A DNA stretch of 64,000 nt from Achromobacter veterisilvae (GTDB lineage Bacteria; Pseudomonadota; Gammaproteobacteria; Burkholderiales; Burkholderiaceae_B). The DNA is taken from contig NZ_UFQC01000016.1 in assembly GCF_900496975.1 (NCBI RefSeq), forward strand, positions 62,001 to 126,000, read 5' to 3'. Below the pieces are notes generated by a model. The model was not told the DNA's origin and made no database searches. It saw nothing but the letters and a program-made list of their open reading frames with translations. Made by a program: the position numbers and the translations under genes. Below are positions 16,519 to 25,669 of the stretch, in pieces. Each line of letters begins with the position of its first letter. The first letter of the stretch is position 1.

Positions 16519-18165
16519 TTACATGCCGCTGTAGACGGGGCCTTCGCCGCCTTGCGGGGCCACCCAGACGATGTTCTGGGTGGGGTCCTTGATGTCGCAG
16601 GTCTTGCAGTGCACGCAGTTCTGCGCGTTGATCTGCAGGCGGTCCTCGCCGTGGTCGTCCTTGACGAATTCGTACACGCCCGCCGGACAGTAGCGCGACT
16701 CCGGCCCGCCGTACTTGGCCAGGTTGACCTGCACGGGAATGTTGGGGTCCTTCAGCGTCAGGTGGACGGGCTCGTTCTCGTCGTGGTTGGTGTTCGAGAT
16801 GAACACCGAGCTGAGCTTGTCGAAGGTGAGCTTGCCGTCCGGCTTGGGGTAGTCGATGCGCGCGCATTGCGACGCCGGCTGCAGGCAGGCGTGGTCGGGC
16901 TTGCTGTGGCGCAGGGTCCAGGGCATCTTGCCCTTGAACAGCAGTTGTTCGACGCCGGTCATCACCGTGGCGATGGTGCGGCCCTTCTTGAACCACTGCT
17001 TGAAGTTGCGCGCCTTGTTCAGTTCGGCATGCAGCCAGGACGCCTCGAACGCCCGCGGATACGCGGAGAGTTCGTCCTGGCGGCGGTCGGCGGCCAGGGC
17101 GTCGAAGGCGGCTTCGGCGGCCAGCTTGCCCGACTTGATGGCCGCATGGCTGCCCTTGATGCGCGAAGCATTCAGGAAGCCGGCCTCACAGCCGACCAGC
17201 ACGCCGCCCGGGAACGCCAGTTTGGGCAGCGACAGCAGGCCGCCGGCCGTGATGGCGCGCGCGCCGTAGGCGATGCGCTTGCCGCCTTCGAACGTGCCGC
17301 GGATGGCGGGGTGGGTCTTGTAGCGCTGGAATTCGTCGAACGGCGACAGCCAGGGGTTGGCGTAATCCAGGCCGACGATCATGCCCACCGCCACCAGGTT
17401 GTTGTCCAGGTGATAGAGGAAAGAGCCGCCGTAGGTATCGGAATCCAGCGGCCAGCCGGCGGTGTGGATGACGAGGCCGGGCTTGGACTGGGCCGGATCG
17501 ACTTCCCACATTTCCTTGATGCCGATGCCGTAGGACTGCGGGTCGCGGCCGTCGTCGAGCTTGTAGCGCTCGATCAACTGGCGACCCAGTTGGCCGCGCG
17601 CGCCTTCGGCGAACACCGTATAGCGCGCATGCAGTTCCATGCCGGGCTGGTAGTGGTCGGTGTGGCTGCCGTCGCGGGCCACGCCCATGTCGCCGGTGGC
17701 CACGCCGCGCACGGCGCCGTTCTCGTCGTACAGGACTTCAACCGCGGCGAAGCCGGGGAAGATGTCCACGCCCAGGGCTTCAGCCTGTTCGCCCATCCAT
17801 TTGACGACGTCGCCCAAGCGGACGATGTAGTTGCCCTCGTTGTGGAAACAGGGCGGCAGCAGCCAGTTGGGCGTGCCGCGCGCGCCGGTCTCGGACAGGA
17901 ACAGGAACTTGTCCTGCGTGACGGGCACGGTCAGCGGCGCGCCTTTTTCCTTCCAGTCGGGAATGAGCTCGGTCAGCGCCAGCGGGTCCATGACGGCGCC
18001 GGACAGGATGTGCGCACCCAGTTCCGCGCCCTTTTCAAGTACGCAGACGCCGATTTCCTGATTCTTCTCAGCGGCTAGCTGCTTAAGACGGATAGCGGTG
18101 GCCAGGCCGGCGGGTCCACCGCCAACCACGACCACGTCATATTCCATCGACTCGCGTTCAGACAT
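16519..18165 (-). CDS. electron transfer flavoprotein-ubiquinone oxidoreductase
   Basis: Passes electrons from reduced ETF, produced by acyl-CoA and other dehydrogenases, to ubiquinone in the inner membrane. The product is 548 residues, normal for the family. It opens with the FAD site 'VVVVGGGPAGLATAIRLKQ'. The C-terminal ferredoxin-like part contains 'CPAGVYEF' and 'NCVHCKTCDIKDP', the four cysteines of the single [4Fe-4S] cluster. ATG at 18165 is chosen because GGGGAGC lies 8 bp upstream; an in-frame ATG at 18192 lacks one. The thioesterase gene diverges from it. Context of fatty- and amino-acid oxidation fits with scoAB nearby. Confidence 0.95.
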   Translation of the reverse strand: MSERESMEYDVVVVGGGPAGLATAIRLKQLAAEKNQEIGVCVLEKGAELGAHILSGAVMDPLALTELIPDWKEKGAPLTVPVTQDKFLFLSETGARGTPNWLLPPCFHNEGNYIVRLGDVVKWMGEQAEALGVDIFPGFAAVEVLYDENGAVRGVATGDMGVARDGSHTDHYQPGMELHARYTVFAEGARGQLGRQLIERYKLDDGRDPQSYGIGIKEMWEVDPAQSKPGLVIHTAGWPLDSDTYGGSFLYHLDNNLVAVGMIVGLDYANPWLSPFDEFQRYKTHPAIRGTFEGGKRIAYGARAITAGGLLSLPKLAFPGGVLVGCEAGFLNASRIKGSHAAIKSGKLAAEAAFDALAADRRQDELSAYPRAFEASWLHAELNKARNFKQWFKKGRTIATVMTGVEQLLFKGKMPWTLRHSKPDHACLQPASQCARIDYPKPDGKLTFDKLSSVFISNTNHDENEPVHLTLKDPNIPVQVNLAKYGGPESRYCPAGVYEFVKDDHGEDRLQINAQNCVHCKTCDIKDPTQNIVWVAPQGGEGPVYSGM

Positions 18166-18277
18166 TTGCAAAGCTCCCCGTATGTATTCCATATATGGCT
18201 GGAAGTATTATCGGCGATTGTATTGCAGGCGGCGCCCTGCATGCCTTCGTATTTCATTCAGCCATCAGGAGCCATTG

Positions 18278-18727
18278 GTGAACCCGGACAATATGTCTGC
18301 ACGGATTCTTGCGGTAGGCGATATCCATCAAATCGAATTGCCTTTGCGTTGGGGCGACTCGGACGCCTTGAACCATCTCAATAACACGCTGTATTTCAGG
18401 CTCATGGAAGAGGCCCGGATGCAGATCCTCTACGGGGCGGGCTTCCAGTTGCCCGCGGACGAGGGGCCCATCCTGGCCCACGCATCCTGCGATTTCCTGC
18501 GTCCCCTGACCTATCCGGCCACTGTGCGCGTCACGCACAAGGTCACCCGCATCGGCCGTTCCAGCGCGGACTTCGAGCTGCTGCTGGAAAAGGCGGACGA
18601 TCCCGCGGGCCCCTATGCCCGCGGCCGCAACGTGCTAGTCTGGCTGGATTACGTGGCCAGCGCGTCTACTCCGTGGCCGCCGGAAGTGCTGTCGCAAATG
18701 GGCGCCATGTTCCAGCCCGCGGCCTGA
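18278..18727 (+). CDS. 4-hydroxybenzoyl-CoA thioesterase-family (YbgC-like) thioesterase
   Basis: A hot-dog-fold acyl-CoA thioesterase of 149 residues. The active-site block 'LRWGDSDALNHLNNTLYFRLMEEAR' shows the Asp and the H-x-N-N of the 4HBT family. GTG at 18278 is preferred as start because AGGAG lies 6 bp upstream; ATG at 18293 lacks a usable ribosome binding site. It diverges from the ETF-QO gene. Likely hydrolyses short or medium acyl-CoA; precise substrate unknown. Confidence 0.87.
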   Translation: MNPDNMSARILAVGDIHQIELPLRWGDSDALNHLNNTLYFRLMEEARMQILYGAGFQLPADEGPILAHASCDFLRPLTYPATVRVTHKVTRIGRSSADFELLLEKADDPAGPYARGRNVLVWLDYVASASTPWPPEVLSQMGAMFQPAA

Positions 18728-18776
18728 GGCGTTCGCGCCGCGGCGAGGAGACCGGCAAAATAGGGCGTGCGTAGTC

Positions 18777-18794
18777 CCGGCATGCCGGTAAAAT
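18777..18794 (+). promoter_or_regulatory. Palindrome next to a -10-like box upstream of scoA
   Basis: The 12-bp perfect palindrome CCGGCATGCCGG (18777-18788) directly abuts TAAAAT (18789-18794), a possible -10 box. A start of transcription near 18800 would give a leader of about 100 nt to scoA. No clear -35 was found; assignment is tentative. Confidence 0.35.
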
Positions 18795-18903
18795 CTAGCG
18801 CAAAAGCACAAAAGCAACAGGAAAAACAGGGCTCATCCCGATTTTTTCGATCCCCGGGCGGGACGGGCTCTCTTCAGTTCGACCTTAACTAGGAGTTGGA
18901 GCG

Positions 18904-19602
18904 ATGGACAAGGTTTATGCAAGCGCCACGGAGGCGCTGGCAGGCATCGTCAAGGACGGTCAGATGATCGCCGTGGGCGGTTTCGGCCTTTGCGGCATTC
19001 CCGAGGCCCTGATCGCCGCGTTGCGCGATTCGGGCGTCAAGGACCTCACCTGCGTCAGCAACAATGCCGGCGTCGACGGCTTCGGCCTGGGCCAGTTGCT
19101 CAACACGCGCCAGGTCCGCAAGATGATCGCGTCCTACGTGGGCGAGAACAAGGAATTCGAACGCCAGTACCTGTCGGGTGAACTCGAACTCGAATTCACG
19201 CCCCAGGGCACGCTGGCCGAAAAACTGCGCGCCGGCGGCGCCGGCATTCCGGCGTTCTTCACGCGCACCGGCGTGGGCACGATCGTGGCCGACGGCAAGG
19301 AAATCCGCGAGTTCGACGGCCAGCAATACGTGATGGAGCGTTCGCTGGTGCCCGACGTGTCGCTGGTCAAGGCGCACATCGCCGACCGCAGCGGCAACCT
19401 GGTGTTTCGCAAGACGGCCCGCAACTTCAACCCGAACGTCGCCATGGCGGGCAAGTTCACGGTGGTCGAAGTCGAGGAAATCGTTGAGACCGGCAGCCTG
19501 GATCCCGATCAGATCCACCTGCCCGGCATCTATGTGCAACGGATCGTGCTGAACGCCACGCCCGAAAAGCGCATTGAACAACGCACCACTCGCCCGGCCT
19601 AA
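18904..19602 (+). CDS. scoA: 3-oxoacid CoA-transferase subunit A
   Basis: Alpha subunit (232 residues) of succinyl-CoA:3-oxoacid CoA-transferase, which moves CoA from succinyl-CoA to acetoacetate and so feeds ketone bodies into acetyl-CoA. The Rossmann-like opening '[13 protein letters not shown]' and '[11 protein letters not shown]' are hallmarks. ATG follows AGGAGTTGGAG ending 4 bp upstream, a very strong ribosome binding site. scoB follows 11 bp later. The whole pair is closed by a terminator at 20292. Confidence 0.96.
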   Translation: MDKVYASATEALAGIVKDGQMIAVGGFGLCGIPEALIAALRDSGVKDLTCVSNNAGVDGFGLGQLLNTRQVRKMIASYVGENKEFERQYLSGELELEFTPQGTLAEKLRAGGAGIPAFFTRTGVGTIVADGKEIREFDGQQYVMERSLVPDVSLVKAHIADRSGNLVFRKTARNFNPNVAMAGKFTVVEVEEIVETGSLDPDQIHLPGIYVQRIVLNATPEKRIEQRTTRPA

Positions 19603-19613
19603 GGAGAACAGAC

Positions 19614-20267
19614 ATGGCATGGTCCCGCGATGAAATGGCGGCTCGCGCCGCGCGCGAACTGCAAGACGGTTTTTACGTGAACCTGGGCATCGGCTTGCCG
19701 ACCCTGGTGGCCAACCACGTGCCCAAGGGCGTGGAAGTGTGGCTGCAATCCGAGAACGGCCTGCTGGGCATCGGCCCGTTCCCCACCGACGACGAGGTCG
19801 ACGCCGACCTCATCAATGCCGGCAAGCAGACGGTCACCACCCTGCCGGGCTCCTCGATCTTCTCGTCGGCGGATTCGTTCGCGATGATCCGCGGCGGCAA
19901 GATCAACCTGGCCATCCTGGGCGCGATGCAGGTCTCCGAAAAGGGCGACCTGGCCAACTGGATGATCCCGGGCAAGATGGTCAAGGGCATGGGCGGCGCC
20001 ATGGACCTGGTGGCCGGCGTGGGCCGCGTGGTGGTCCTGATGGAGCACGTGGCCAAGAAGAAGGACGGCACCGAAGACATCAAGCTGCTGCCCGAATGCA
20101 ACCTGCCGCTCACCGGCGTGGGCGTGGTCAACCTGATCATCACCGACCTGGGCGTGATGGAAGTCACCGAGAACGGCCTGAAGCTGCTGGAAACGGCGCC
20201 CGGCGTGACGGTGGACGAAATCCAGTCCAAAACGCTGGCCAAGCTGGACGTGTCGGCGGTCAAATAA
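19614..20267 (+). CDS. scoB: 3-oxoacid CoA-transferase subunit B
   Basis: Beta subunit (217 residues) carrying the catalytic glutamate in '[12 protein letters not shown]' (about residues 45-56), which forms the enzyme-CoA thioester. '[11 protein letters not shown]' and '[10 protein letters not shown]' are family segments. ATG follows AAGGAG with 8 bp spacing. It is cotranscribed with scoA. The alternative atoD/atoA naming cannot be excluded from sequence alone, but the lengths match ScoA/ScoB. Confidence 0.96.
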   Translation: MAWSRDEMAARAARELQDGFYVNLGIGLPTLVANHVPKGVEVWLQSENGLLGIGPFPTDDEVDADLINAGKQTVTTLPGSSIFSSADSFAMIRGGKINLAILGAMQVSEKGDLANWMIPGKMVKGMGGAMDLVAGVGRVVVLMEHVAKKKDGTEDIKLLPECNLPLTGVGVVNLIITDLGVMEVTENGLKLLETAPGVTVDEIQSKTLAKLDVSAVK

Positions 20268-20291
20268 ACCGGCTGCCGTTGTCTCGCTGAG

Positions 20292-20315
20292 AACGCCCCG
20301 CAAGGGGCGTTTTTC
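20292..20315 (+). terminator. Rho-independent terminator of scoAB
   Basis: AACGCCCC (20292-20299), the GCAA loop and GGGGCGTT (20304-20311) make an 8-bp stem followed by a short T-run. It lies 24 bp after the scoB stop and immediately before the tandem repeat array. Confidence 0.88.
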
Positions 20316-20318
20316 ATT

Positions 20319-21127
20319 GCCGTGCAAAATGAACCCCAGGTGTCTGACACCCGAGGAAGCGGAGTACCGGCTTGAGGCGGTGCTTCAGGGGTGTCAGACA
20401 CCTTCCTCTCATCGGGCGTCGGCGTGCCAAGATGAACCCCAGGTGTCTGACACCCGAGGGAGAGGAGTATCGGCTTGAGGCGGTGCTTCAGGGGTGTCAG
20501 ACACCTTCCTCTCATCGGGCGTCGGCGTGCCAGGATGAACCCCAGGTGTCTGACACCCGAGGGAGAGGAGTACCGGCTTGAGGCGGTGCTTCAGGGGTGT
20601 CAGACACCTTCCCCTCATCGGGCGTCGACGTGCCGGGATGAACCCCAGGTGTCTGACACCCGAGGAGGCGGAGTACCGGCTTGAGGCGGTGGTTCAGGGG
20701 TGTCAGACACCTTCCTCTCATCGGGCGTCGGCGTGCCAAGATGAACCCCAGGTGTCTGACACCCGAGGAAGCGGAGTACCGGCTTGAGGCGGTGGTTCAG
20801 GGGTGTCAGACACCTTCCTCTCATCGGGCGTCGGCGTGCCAAGATGAACCCCAGGTGTCTGACACCCGAGGAAGCGGAGTACCGGCTTGAGGCGGTGGTT
20901 CAGGGGTGTCAGACACCTTCCTCTCATCGGGCGTCGGCGTGCCAAGATGAACCCCAGGTGTCTGACACCCGAGGGAGAGGAGTATCGGCTTGAGGCGGTG
21001 CTTCAGGGGTGTCAGACACCTTCCTCTCATCGGGCGTCGGCATGCCGGGATGAGAACCCCAGGTGTCTGACACCCGAGGGAGAGGAGTGCCGGCTTGAGG
21101 CGGCGCTTCAGGGGTGTCAAACACCCG
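20319..21127. repeat. Tandem array of eight 103-bp units with alternating 13-bp palindromes
   Basis: GGTGTCTGACACC starts at 20339, 20442, 20545, 20648, 20751, 20854, 20957 and 21062, a strict 103-bp period except a 2-bp insertion before the last. Each unit also carries GGTGTCAGACACC about 51 bp later (first at 20390-20402; the last is degenerate, reading GGTGTCAAACACC). The units differ at only a few positions. Since 103 is not a multiple of three, and the open frames of about 69 codons repeat on both strands, I regard it as non-coding. It fills the 884-bp gap between scoB and the GNAT gene; no gene is supported there. Confidence 0.95.
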
Positions 21128-21150
21128 TCGCGCCAGCGTGAAACCTGGAT

Positions 21151-21609
21151 TCAGGCGGCCTCGTCCAGCCGCATCCCCACGTGCGGGATGCCGTCTTCGA
21201 TGTATTCCTCCGTGACTTGAACGAAGCCGTGTCCGCCGTAGTAGTTGCGCAGCCGCGCCTGCGCGCCCAGGTACATCGCGCGTCCCGGCCAGCGCTGGCG
21301 CACCTCCGCCATGGCATGGCGGATCAACTCATGGCCCAGCCCCTGTCCGCGTGTCCACGGCGCCGTGATGACGCGCCCGATCTCGATCTGCCCATTCTTC
21401 AGCGACGGGTCCAGGATCCGGCAATAGGCGGCCAACTGGCCGTCCTGCCACGCCATCAGATGGGAGGTCCGGCCCGTCAAGTCCTTGCCATCCATGTCCT
21501 GGAAGATGCACTGCTGCTCGATGACGAACACCTCCGTGCGCAGCCGCAGGATCGCGTAGATCTCCGGTACGGTCAGTTCCTGGTGGGGCTTGCAGATCCA
21601 ATCGGGCAT
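21151..21609 (-). CDS. GNAT-family N-acetyltransferase (ElaA-like)
   Basis: A 152-residue acetyltransferase. The acetyl-CoA-binding motif A is 'IGRVITAPWTRGQGLGHELI' (Q/R-x-x-G-x-G/A form), preceded by the ElaA-type N-terminal 'LRTEVFVIEQQC'. The end 'YGGHGFVQVTEEYIEDGIPHVGM' is also characteristic of the ElaA group. Target amine unknown. It is a single gene between the repeat array and the rpiR promoter region, on the opposite strand from both flanking operons. Confidence 0.9.
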   Translation of the reverse strand: MPDWICKPHQELTVPEIYAILRLRTEVFVIEQQCIFQDMDGKDLTGRTSHLMAWQDGQLAAYCRILDPSLKNGQIEIGRVITAPWTRGQGLGHELIRHAMAEVRQRWPGRAMYLGAQARLRNYYGGHGFVQVTEEYIEDGIPHVGMRLDEAA

Positions 21610-21746
21610 TGCGTCAATCCAAGGCGGCGGGGTGAAAGACAGGGGCGAGAAGCTGGGGTAAGAACGGCGGCGTTAGCGTACCTCAAACCCGGCCCCGATT
21701 CTTTTGGAAGCACTGTTACATAAATTCACGGGTATACCCTTAGTAT

Positions 21747-21793
21747 GAAAATGAATTTTCTTATCTAAAATTTGCGTGTAAACAGATTTACAC
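21747..21793 (+). promoter_or_regulatory. Two perfect palindromes upstream of the rpiR-like gene
   Basis: GAAAAT-GA-ATTTTC (21747-21760) and GTGTAAA-CAGA-TTTACAC (21776-21793) lie in an AT-rich stretch 34-80 bp before the regulator's start. RpiR-family regulators bind palindromes of comparable form (for example HexR sites of the TGTA-N-TACA type), so these are candidate autoregulatory operators. Confidence 0.55.
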
Positions 21794-21826
21794 AAACACC
21801 CGCTACGACCCCACCCCCCCGAATCG

Positions 21827-22702
21827 ATGAACAAGGCCGCACTAACGATCGCTGATCGGATCGCCCGGGCTCAGCCCGCGCTGAGCCGCACGCAGCACAA
21901 GATGGCCGAGTACGTGCTGGCGCATCAGTTCCGCGCTGCGACGATGACCATCGACGAATTCGCGGCGGCGGTCGGGGTGTCGGTCGCCACCGCCAACCGC
22001 TTCGCGCGCGCCCTGGACCTGCCGGGCTACCCCCAATTCCGCGCCGAACTGGCGCGTGGATTCGAAGCCGCGCTGGAACCCGTTGAAAAGCTGCGCACCG
22101 AACTGGCGCATTCCGCCAGCGCCGTGCAGATCTTCGCCGCCACGCTGGAAGAAGACATCCGCAACGCGCAGCGCAACCTGCAATCGCTGGATTCGGCCGC
22201 CTGTGAGCAGGCGGTAGAGGCCATTCTGGCCGCCGACCGCGTGTTCATCATCGGTTTCGGCGCCAGCGGCTTTCTGGCTGGCCTGCTGCAACGCGGCCTG
22301 TGCATGCACCTGCATTCGGTCGAATCGCTGGCCGGCCCGGGCGGGGTGTCGCACGCGGCGCGCCAGATGTCGCGCATGACGTCCAAGGACCTGGTCATCG
22401 CCATCGGCTTTCCCCGGTATCTGGCCGACACGGTCACGCTGGCCGCGGCCGCCAAGCAGGCCGGCGTGCCGGTGCTGGTGCTGACCGACAAACCCACGTC
22501 TCCGCTGGCGCCCACGGCTTCCGTGGTGCTGTACGCGTTTTCCGCGCGCCAGTTGATTCCCAATTCCGAAACCGCCGCGCTGGGGCTGATCGAAGCCTTG
22601 TCCGCCGCGGTGGCCTATCGGGCCAAGAATTCCGTCGCGGCCGCCGCTGGGGTCACCCAGTCCGTGATGCCGTGGCTCATCCATGGAGTAGGTAAACGAT
22701 GA
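21827..22702 (+). CDS. MurR/RpiR-family transcriptional regulator
   Basis: A 291-residue regulator. The N-terminal HTH_6 domain (about 1-77) shows 'KMAEYVLAHQFRAATMTIDEFAAAVGVSVATANRFARAL'-like organisation, and a SIS sugar-isomerase fold follows at about 120-255 ('VFIIGFGASGFLAGLLQ'). SIS domains usually bind phosphosugars, but here the downstream genes handle peptides, so the ligand may differ. Its stop overlaps the isoaspartyl peptidase start by ATGA, so it heads the operon. The two palindromes upstream suggest autoregulation. Confidence 0.92.
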   Translation: MNKAALTIADRIARAQPALSRTQHKMAEYVLAHQFRAATMTIDEFAAAVGVSVATANRFARALDLPGYPQFRAELARGFEAALEPVEKLRTELAHSASAVQIFAATLEEDIRNAQRNLQSLDSAACEQAVEAILAADRVFIIGFGASGFLAGLLQRGLCMHLHSVESLAGPGGVSHAARQMSRMTSKDLVIAIGFPRYLADTVTLAAAAKQAGVPVLVLTDKPTSPLAPTASVVLYAFSARQLIPNSETAALGLIEALSAAVAYRAKNSVAAAAGVTQSVMPWLIHGVGKR

Positions 22703-23679
22703 TTCAACCCGTGATCGCCATTCACGGTGGCGCCGGCGCGATGTCCCGCGCGGCCATGTCGCCCGAGAAAGAACAGGAATACCTGGCCGCCCTGGAGTCC
22801 ATCCTGACCGCCGGCCAGGCCGTGCTGGCCAACGGCGGCAGCGCCATCGACGCCGTCACCGAAGCCGTGCGCCTTTTGGAAGACTGTCCGTTGTTCAACG
22901 CGGGCCACGGCGCCGTGTTCACCAGCGCCGGCACCCACGAGCTGGACGCCGCCATCATGGACGGCGCCACGCTGCGTTCGGGCGCCATCGCCAACGTGAA
23001 CTGCGTGCGCAACCCGGTGTTCGCCGCGCGCAAGGTCATGGAAAACAGCAAGCACGTGCTGTTCGTGGGCGAGGGCGCCGAAGCCTTCGCCAAGGAACAG
23101 GGCCTGGACATCGTCGACCCGTCGTATTTCTCGACCGAAGCCCGCCGCGAACAACTGCTGCGCGTGCAACGCGAAACGCCGGACGCGGCCGTCCTGGACC
23201 ACGACGGCCAGGCAATGGTCGCGCGCGGCCAGCCCGCGCCGGCCGATCCGCTGGACGCCGACAAGAAGTTCGGCACGGTGGGCGCGGTGGCGGTGGATGC
23301 CCAGGGCAACCTGGCCGCGGCCACGTCCACCGGCGGCATCACCAACAAGCAGGTCGGCCGCGTGGGCGACGCGCCGCTGATCGGCGCCGGCACCTATGCC
23401 AGCAACAAGACCTGCGCCGTGTCCACGACGGGCACGGGCGAAATGTTCATCCGCATGGTCGCCGCCTACGACGTGGCGGCGCAGATGGAGTACTGCGGCG
23501 CCTCGCTGGAAGCGGCGGCCGACCGCGTCGTGATGGAAAAACTGCCCACCATCGGCGGCAAGGGCGGCCTGGTGGCCGTCGACGCCCAGGGCAACGTGGC
23601 CTTGCCGTTCAACACGGAAGGCATGTATCGGGGTTACGCCCGCGTAGGCGAAAAGCCGGTCACCGCCATCTATCGATGA
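22699..23679 (+). CDS. iaaA: isoaspartyl peptidase / L-asparaginase, Ntn-hydrolase type
   Basis: A 326-residue plant-type asparaginase that cleaves beta-aspartyl dipeptides and asparagine. It matures by self-cleavage before the Thr of 'FGTVGAVAVD' (Thr193), giving alpha and beta subunits. 'VIAIHGGAGAMSR' at the N-terminus and 'STTGTGEMFIR' are family markers. It overlaps the regulator by 4 bp and precedes gsiA by 40 bp. The order iaaA-gsiABCD is the same as in Escherichia coli (established), supporting the name. Confidence 0.95.
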   Translation: MIQPVIAIHGGAGAMSRAAMSPEKEQEYLAALESILTAGQAVLANGGSAIDAVTEAVRLLEDCPLFNAGHGAVFTSAGTHELDAAIMDGATLRSGAIANVNCVRNPVFAARKVMENSKHVLFVGEGAEAFAKEQGLDIVDPSYFSTEARREQLLRVQRETPDAAVLDHDGQAMVARGQPAPADPLDADKKFGTVGAVAVDAQGNLAAATSTGGITNKQVGRVGDAPLIGAGTYASNKTCAVSTTGTGEMFIRMVAAYDVAAQMEYCGASLEAAADRVVMEKLPTIGGKGGLVAVDAQGNVALPFNTEGMYRGYARVGEKPVTAIYR

Positions 23680-23719
23680 GCGGCGGCGGGTTCTGTATTG
23701 ATATTGGGGATTAATAAAG

Positions 23720-25603
23720 ATGGTTGATCGCGCAAACAGCCTGGCGCTGCCGGATAACCGCGTGGTCCAGGTCGACGACCTGACGGTGCGCTTCGTGGGA
23801 TCCGAGCGCACGGTCGAAGCCGTGCGCAACCTGTCGTTCCATGTGGACCGGGGCGAAACCCTGGCCATCGTGGGCGAATCGGGTTCGGGCAAGTCGGTGA
23901 CGTCGCTGGCGCTCATGCGTCTGGTGGAGCATGGCGGCGGACGCATCGCCCAGGGCAGCATGGCCCTGCGCCGGCGCAACGGCGCCGTGATCGACCTGGT
24001 CGGTTCCAGCCAACGCGTGATGCGCAATGTGCGCGGCGCGGACATGGCCATGATTTTCCAGGAGCCGATGACCTCCCTGAACCCGGTGTTCACGGCCGGC
24101 GACCAGATCGCCGAATCGATCCGCCAGCACCAGGGCAAGGACGCCGCGTCCGCGCGCGCCGAGGCGCTGCGCATGCTGGAGCAGGTCCGCATTCCGGAAG
24201 CGAAGTCGGTGCTGGACCGCTATCCGCACCAATTGTCGGGCGGCATGCGCCAGCGCGTCATGATCGCCATGGCGCTGGCCTGCAAGCCGGCGCTGCTGAT
24301 CGCCGACGAACCCACCACCGCGCTGGACGTCACCATCCAGGCGCAGATCCTGCAACTGATCCGTCAGTTGCAGGAAGAAATGCACATGGGCGTGGTGTTC
24401 ATCACCCACGACATGGGCGTGGTCGCCGAAGTGGCGGACCGCGTGCTGGTCATGTACCGCGGCGACAAGGTCGAGGAAGGCCCGTCGGACCAGGTGTTCG
24501 CCTCGCCGCAGCACGCCTACACCAAGGCGCTGCTGTCGGCCGTGCCGAAGCTGGGCGCCATGCAGGGCACCGACCTGCCCGCGCGCTTCCCGCTGCTGCA
24601 GGTGGACGGCCAGGCCCGGCCGGAGGAGGCGCCCGCCGCCAGCGCGCCGCAGGCGTCCGCCGGCAAGCCCGAGCCCATCCTGAGCGTGCGCAACCTCGTC
24701 ACCCGCTTCGACCTGCGCGGCGGCATCATGAGCCGCGTGCAGCGCCGCGTTCACGCCGTGGAGCAGGTCAGCTTCGATCTGTACCCCGGCGAAACGCTGT
24801 CGCTGGTGGGCGAATCCGGCTGCGGCAAGTCCACGACCGGCCGCTCGCTCCTGCGCCTGGTGGACAGCCAGGGCGGCGAGATCCGCTTCGGCGGGCGCGA
24901 CATCGTGCGCCTGAAGAACAACGAGCTGCAATCCCTGCGCCGCGACATCCAGTTCGTGTTCCAGGACCCCTTCGCCTCGCTCGATCCGCGCGTGACCGTG
25001 GGCTTCTCCATCATGGAGCCGCTGCTGGTGCACGGCGTGGCCAAGGGCCGCGACGCCGAACGCCGCGTGGCCGAACTGCTGGAACGCGTGGGCCTGCCGC
25101 CCGAGATGGCGCAGCGCTATCCGCACGAATTCTCCGGCGGCCAGCGCCAGCGCATCTGCATCGCGCGCGCCCTGGCCCTGAATCCCAAGGTCGTGATCGC
25201 GGACGAATCCGTGTCGGCGCTGGACGTATCGATCCAGGCGCAGATCGTGAACCTGCTGATCGACCTGCAACGCGACATGGGCATTTCCTTCCTGTTCATC
25301 TCGCACGACATGGCGGTCGTGGAACGCGTCAGCCACCGCGTGGCCGTCATGTACCTGGGCCAGATCGTCGAGATCGGTCCGCGCCGCGCCATTTTCGAGA
25401 ACCCGCAGCACCCGTACACCAAGAAGCTGATGTCGGCCGTCCCGATCGCCGATCCGGCGCGCCGCCATCTCAAGCGCACCTTGTTGTCCGATGAAATCCC
25501 AAGCCCGATCCGCAAGCTGGGCGACGACCCGGTGGTGCAGCCGCTGGTGCAGGTCGGAACGGATCACTTCGTCGCCCGCCATCCGGTCGGCGGAGCGTAT
25601 TGA
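23720..25603 (+). CDS. gsiA: Glutathione/peptide importer ATP-binding protein GsiA (double ATPase)
   Basis: A 627-residue cytoplasmic ATPase with two nucleotide-binding domains. Walker A is 'GESGSGKS' in the first half and 'GESGCGKS' in the second; signatures are 'SGGMRQR' and 'SGGQRQR'; Walker B segments are '[12 protein letters not shown]' and '[11 protein letters not shown]'. A linker of about 40 residues rich in Ala and Pro joins the halves. The length and gene order match GsiA of E. coli (623 residues). It energises GsiC/GsiD. Glutathione is the known substrate of the family; a wider peptide range is plausible. Confidence 0.93.
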   Translation: MVDRANSLALPDNRVVQVDDLTVRFVGSERTVEAVRNLSFHVDRGETLAIVGESGSGKSVTSLALMRLVEHGGGRIAQGSMALRRRNGAVIDLVGSSQRVMRNVRGADMAMIFQEPMTSLNPVFTAGDQIAESIRQHQGKDAASARAEALRMLEQVRIPEAKSVLDRYPHQLSGGMRQRVMIAMALACKPALLIADEPTTALDVTIQAQILQLIRQLQEEMHMGVVFITHDMGVVAEVADRVLVMYRGDKVEEGPSDQVFASPQHAYTKALLSAVPKLGAMQGTDLPARFPLLQVDGQARPEEAPAASAPQASAGKPEPILSVRNLVTRFDLRGGIMSRVQRRVHAVEQVSFDLYPGETLSLVGESGCGKSTTGRSLLRLVDSQGGEIRFGGRDIVRLKNNELQSLRRDIQFVFQDPFASLDPRVTVGFSIMEPLLVHGVAKGRDAERRVAELLERVGLPPEMAQRYPHEFSGGQRQRICIARALALNPKVVIADESVSALDVSIQAQIVNLLIDLQRDMGISFLFISHDMAVVERVSHRVAVMYLGQIVEIGPRRAIFENPQHPYTKKLMSAVPIADPARRHLKRTLLSDEIPSPIRKLGDDPVVQPLVQVGTDHFVARHPVGGAY

Positions 25604-25669
25604 GTCAGTTGTCGTACTTGTTTTTCTTCCACCAAACCCCCTAATTCCATTTTGGAACCAGGAGTTGCA

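Noticed and set aside
20319-21127. CRISPR array
   Set aside because: Units are 103 bp and nearly identical throughout, without unique spacers, and no cas gene is near.
20372-21141. Series of about 69-codon open frames on both strands of the 103-bp array
   Set aside because: The same peptide recurs on every unit in both orientations and the period is not a multiple of three; they come from the repeat, not from genes.
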